This document shows positions 4,941 through 6,755 of a DNA stretch of 6,755 bases, one piece after another. Numbering within the stretch: position 1 is the stretch's first letter; each line of letters begins with the position of its first letter. The notes under the pieces are model-generated. The model saw nothing but the letters and a program-made list of their open reading frames with translations, was not told the origin of the DNA and searched no databases. Position numbers and translations under genes: made by a program. This DNA is from Calditrichia bacterium (GTDB lineage: Bacteria > Calditrichota > Calditrichia > Calditrichales > Calditrichaceae), in assembly GCA_027039465.1 (NCBI GenBank), contig JALWEA010000596.1:1-6755 (forward strand). The letters are read 5' to 3'.

Positions 4941-6755
4941 CTATCGGCCTAAATAACTAAACAATATAGCCTTCTGTTTAAAATCTCCGAAAATGCATTC
5001 GTTTGTCTTTTTGCGAGTATTCAAATACTTGTAAATTTCACCAATCGTGATTTTTCGATCTCTATTTTTATCGGCATTTCCTTTCAATGCCTTAATTAAT
5101 AGTTTCGTAAAAGAACTTGGGCGATTACCGGATGATTTTTTTAACCCGTTGCACAGACTCAAAATATTGACCTGAGGCGCTTCGTCCTCATTCCAGAAAG
5201 AAATGGATTCAGTCATATTCCGGCTTAGAGAACTTAAGCGTTTCAATCCCGGTGCGTAGAAATTGGCATCGATAAAACACGAGACCATTTTAGCGGGAAT
5301 AGTCTTTAGACTTTGGTACAACAAATCAAAATTAATAGCCGTACTTGCCAAGTTATTAATTTGTGAATCTTGCGTTAATAAATACAAATTTTGCGGATTT
5401 TTTATGCCGTTTTTATCCTGGATAATCCCGTTTCCGGCAAAATAAACAATGACTTCATCCTGAGGTTCGACATAGCGTGCAATGGTTCGGATTCCATCCA
5501 AAATGGCCGAATAGGTCGGCAAAATACCGGTGGTAAGCGCTAAAACCAACACATTGCTTTTCGGGATGCTAAGTCCATCCGGAGAGGTAAGCATTTTTTC
5601 GACCGCACGGACATTGGCGGATGCATTGTTTACATCGGGGATGGACGGGTCTTCATAGTCGCCGACGGCCACAACCAATGCCCAACGGTTTACACCCCGT
5701 TTCAGCTTCGGCGTTGTTTCAAAAGCATAAAGCAATTTGGCAATGCGTCCCACGCGAACCGTAGACTTTGTTTCGTAACCGTCTTTGAATCGTGCATGAA
5801 CCGTTAGATAATTGGCACCTGGCACTAAGGGAAAATCATTGACTTTAAACGGCAAAGCATCGGGATATAAATTGGGATCGGGCATTTTTTGAATTTTGAC
5901 TTTACGTCCGAATTTGTCGATCGGTTTGCCGTTCAGATCAAAAGAGACCGGTTTTTTATTTCGCGTAATGAATCCTTCCACCGTAATGGAAGAAGCGCGT
6001 GTGTGGTGCCCGTCCTTTGGTGCCGTAATTATGATTTTAGGCGCTTGCACCAATTTCAAACTGATGTTTTTTTGCATGCGATCCGGTGCAAGGCTCACAT
6101 CGTATTCGGCCTGTTTATTGGCTTTTTCGGCCACCTTTTCGGAAACAACCTGTGACAAACGGTATCGATCATTCATTTCCAGGCTAGTAAAGCGATCTTC
6201 GTATTTTTGGAAGGTATCCATTAAACCTTGTTTTTGCTGGGCGGCAATTACTTCCGGTTTTTCACTGATCGTCACTACCTTTAATCCGACATCCCTTTTT
6301 GCGTAAGCTTCCTGAATCCAGAAACTGTTGGGATACATTTTTTGGGCAATGGCCAAATATTGATTTCGTGTTTTGATATCTTTCTTTTTTTCATAAGCCA
6401 AGGCCAAATACATGGCCAAAGTTCCCTGAGCGTAGCGGTTATTATCATTGTAATAGGTTTGCAAATCCAACAAGCGGCTAACGGCCAATTTGGGTTTATG
6501 CTCATAGGCCAAAAGTAAATCGTCAAAAGCCTGCACCTCCTTGTTCTGCGGGGCTAACTTCAATGCCTTGTTGATGGTGCTTCTTGCCGCTTTGGGGCTT
6601 TTTTTGAACAATAATTGGAAGGTCGCATAATCAATGTAATTATTAAGATTGTACGGTTGATCTACGAGCAGTTCCTTGTAAATTTTTTGAGCATCCTTGA
6701 TTTTTTTCAGACGAATGGCGGCTTTGGCCAAATTTCGGCGGAACATGGCTTGTTC
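4941..6755 (-). CDS. TPR / Ig-like / caspase-fold (C14-type) protein, predicted pseudo-caspase (5' end outside window)
   Basis: The frame is open through the window edge. The first visible Met (6746, used for numbering) has no ribosome site and lies inside a TPR, so the true start is upstream. Domains: TPR helices at about 1-140 (LKKIKDAQKIYKELLVDQP, then ARSTINKALKLAPQN); a charged linker; an Ig-like module at about 235-333 (IIITAPKDG, ITVEGFI, VPGANYLTV), typical of extracytoplasmic proteins; and a caspase p20-like domain at about 353-580 (RWALVVAVGDYED, DEVIVYFAGNG, LYLLTQD, MVSCFIDAN). The catalytic His of the usual GHG motif is Asn439 (AGNG), and the Cys of the usual DAC motif is Asn495 (DAN). 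The Asp of the conserved AxxDA segment appears to be Asn378. The C-terminal region has a full EF-hand-like loop, Asp559 to Glu570 (DKNRDRKITIGE). Peptidase activity is therefore unlikely; a scaffold or sensor role is inferred. An N-terminal signal peptide would be expected but cannot be seen. Confidence 0.87.
   Translation of the reverse strand, partial: EQAMFRRNLAKAAIRLKKIKDAQKIYKELLVDQPYNLNNYIDYATFQLLFKKSPKAARSTINKALKLAPQNKEVQAFDDLLLAYEHKPKLAVSRLLDLQTYYNDNNRYAQGTLAMYLALAYEKKKDIKTRNQYLAIAQKMYPNSFWIQEAYAKRDVGLKVVTISEKPEVIAAQQKQGLMDTFQKYEDRFTSLEMNDRYRLSQVVSEKVAEKANKQAEYDVSLAPDRMQKNISLKLVQAPKIIITAPKDGHHTRASSITVEGFITRNKKPVSFDLNGKPIDKFGRKVKIQKMPDPNLYPDALPFKVNDFPLVPGANYLTVHARFKDGYETKSTVRVGRIAKLLYAFETTPKLKRGVNRWALVVAVGDYEDPSIPDVNNASANVRAVEKMLTSPDGLSIPKSNVLVLALTTGILPTYSAILDGIRTIARYVEPQDEVIVYFAGNGIIQDKNGIKNPQNLYLLTQDSQINNLASTAINFDLLYQSLKTIPAKMVSCFIDANFYAPGLKRLSSLSRNMTESISFWNEDEAPQVNILSLCNGLKKSSGNRPSSFTKLLIKALKGNADKNRDRKITIGEIYKYLNTRKKTNECIFGDFKQKAILFSYLGR

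Larger units (their letters stand above)
1067..6755 (-). other. Five-gene operon: pseudo-caspase, MotA-like channel, two ExbD-like subunits, WD40 lipoprotein
   Basis: Five genes share one strand with gaps of 31, 14, 6 and 25 bases and no terminator-like hairpin between them, so co-transcription is very likely. The products complement each other in location: a four-helix inner-membrane channel, two single-span subunits reaching into the periplasm, a probably exported Ig/caspase-fold protein and a lipoprotein propeller. The promoter must lie beyond 6755, and further genes may precede it. The cluster seems to end at 1067, before the 210-base gap. Confidence 0.8.

Noticed and set aside
4941..6755. 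Reading the caspase-fold protein as an active peptidase effector
   Set aside because: Both dyad positions are Asn (439 and 495), so a suicide-protease role, as proposed for active bacterial caspases, is not supported.
1067..6755. Calling the cluster a Zorya defence system
   Set aside because: ZorB needs an OmpA/peptidoglycan-binding domain, and Zorya types carry ZorC/ZorD or ZorE effectors. None is visible, and the caspase-fold and WD40 lipoprotein partners do not belong to Zorya.
1..6755. CRISPR arrays, tRNA or rRNA genes, insertion sequences, integrases or attachment sites
   Set aside because: No regularly spaced repeats, cloverleaf-like segments, transposase motifs or terminal inverted repeats were seen; nearly all of the window is coding.

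Overview
All supported genes in this window lie on the minus strand. By eye the DNA is moderately AT-rich. The organism is probably a diderm bacterium of the Fibrobacterota-Chlorobiota-Bacteroidota (FCB) group or a neighbour such as Calditrichota. This is inference from three things: a secreted DUF5916/CBM9-like protein typical of those lineages, a lipoprotein signal with a relaxed lipobox, and a TPR-Ig-caspase type protein. No ribosomal or housekeeping marker is present to fix the taxon.

Layout, in the direction of transcription (high to low coordinates). (1) 6755-4941: the 3' part of a gene for a TPR / Ig-like / caspase-fold protein. Its 5' end lies outside the window, and both catalytic dyad residues of the caspase domain are replaced by Asn. 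(2) 4909-3527: a MotA/TolQ/ExbB-family channel subunit with four predicted membrane helices and a long cytoplasmic helical tail of about 190 residues. (3) 3512-3042 and (4) 3035-2502: two adjacent small single-helix proteins of ExbD/TolR type. They are paralogous to each other, but only one keeps the intramembrane Asp expected of the proton-carrying subunit. (5) 2476-1067: a lipoprotein with WD40-type propeller repeats and a C-terminal Ig-like (DUF4352-type) domain. Gaps between these five genes are 31, 14, 6 and 25 bases, so they almost certainly form one operon. (6) After a 210-base gap with no obvious rho-independent terminator, 856-1 holds the 5' part of a DUF5916 family gene, probably a separate transcription unit. 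Its 3' end lies outside the window.

The five-gene cluster reads as a trans-envelope machine. An inner-membrane proton-driven stator (MotA-like plus a mixed pair of ExbD-like subunits) would be coupled to extracytoplasmic partners: a probable pseudo-caspase scaffold and a propeller lipoprotein. The architecture recalls Zorya ZorA/ZorB and the Tol, Ton and Mot motors, but the peptidoglycan-binding OmpA domain of MotB/ZorB is missing and no nuclease or helicase effector is visible. I do not recognise it as a named system. It is the most interesting content of the window. The function, whether defence, envelope maintenance, transport or motility, cannot be decided from this sequence.
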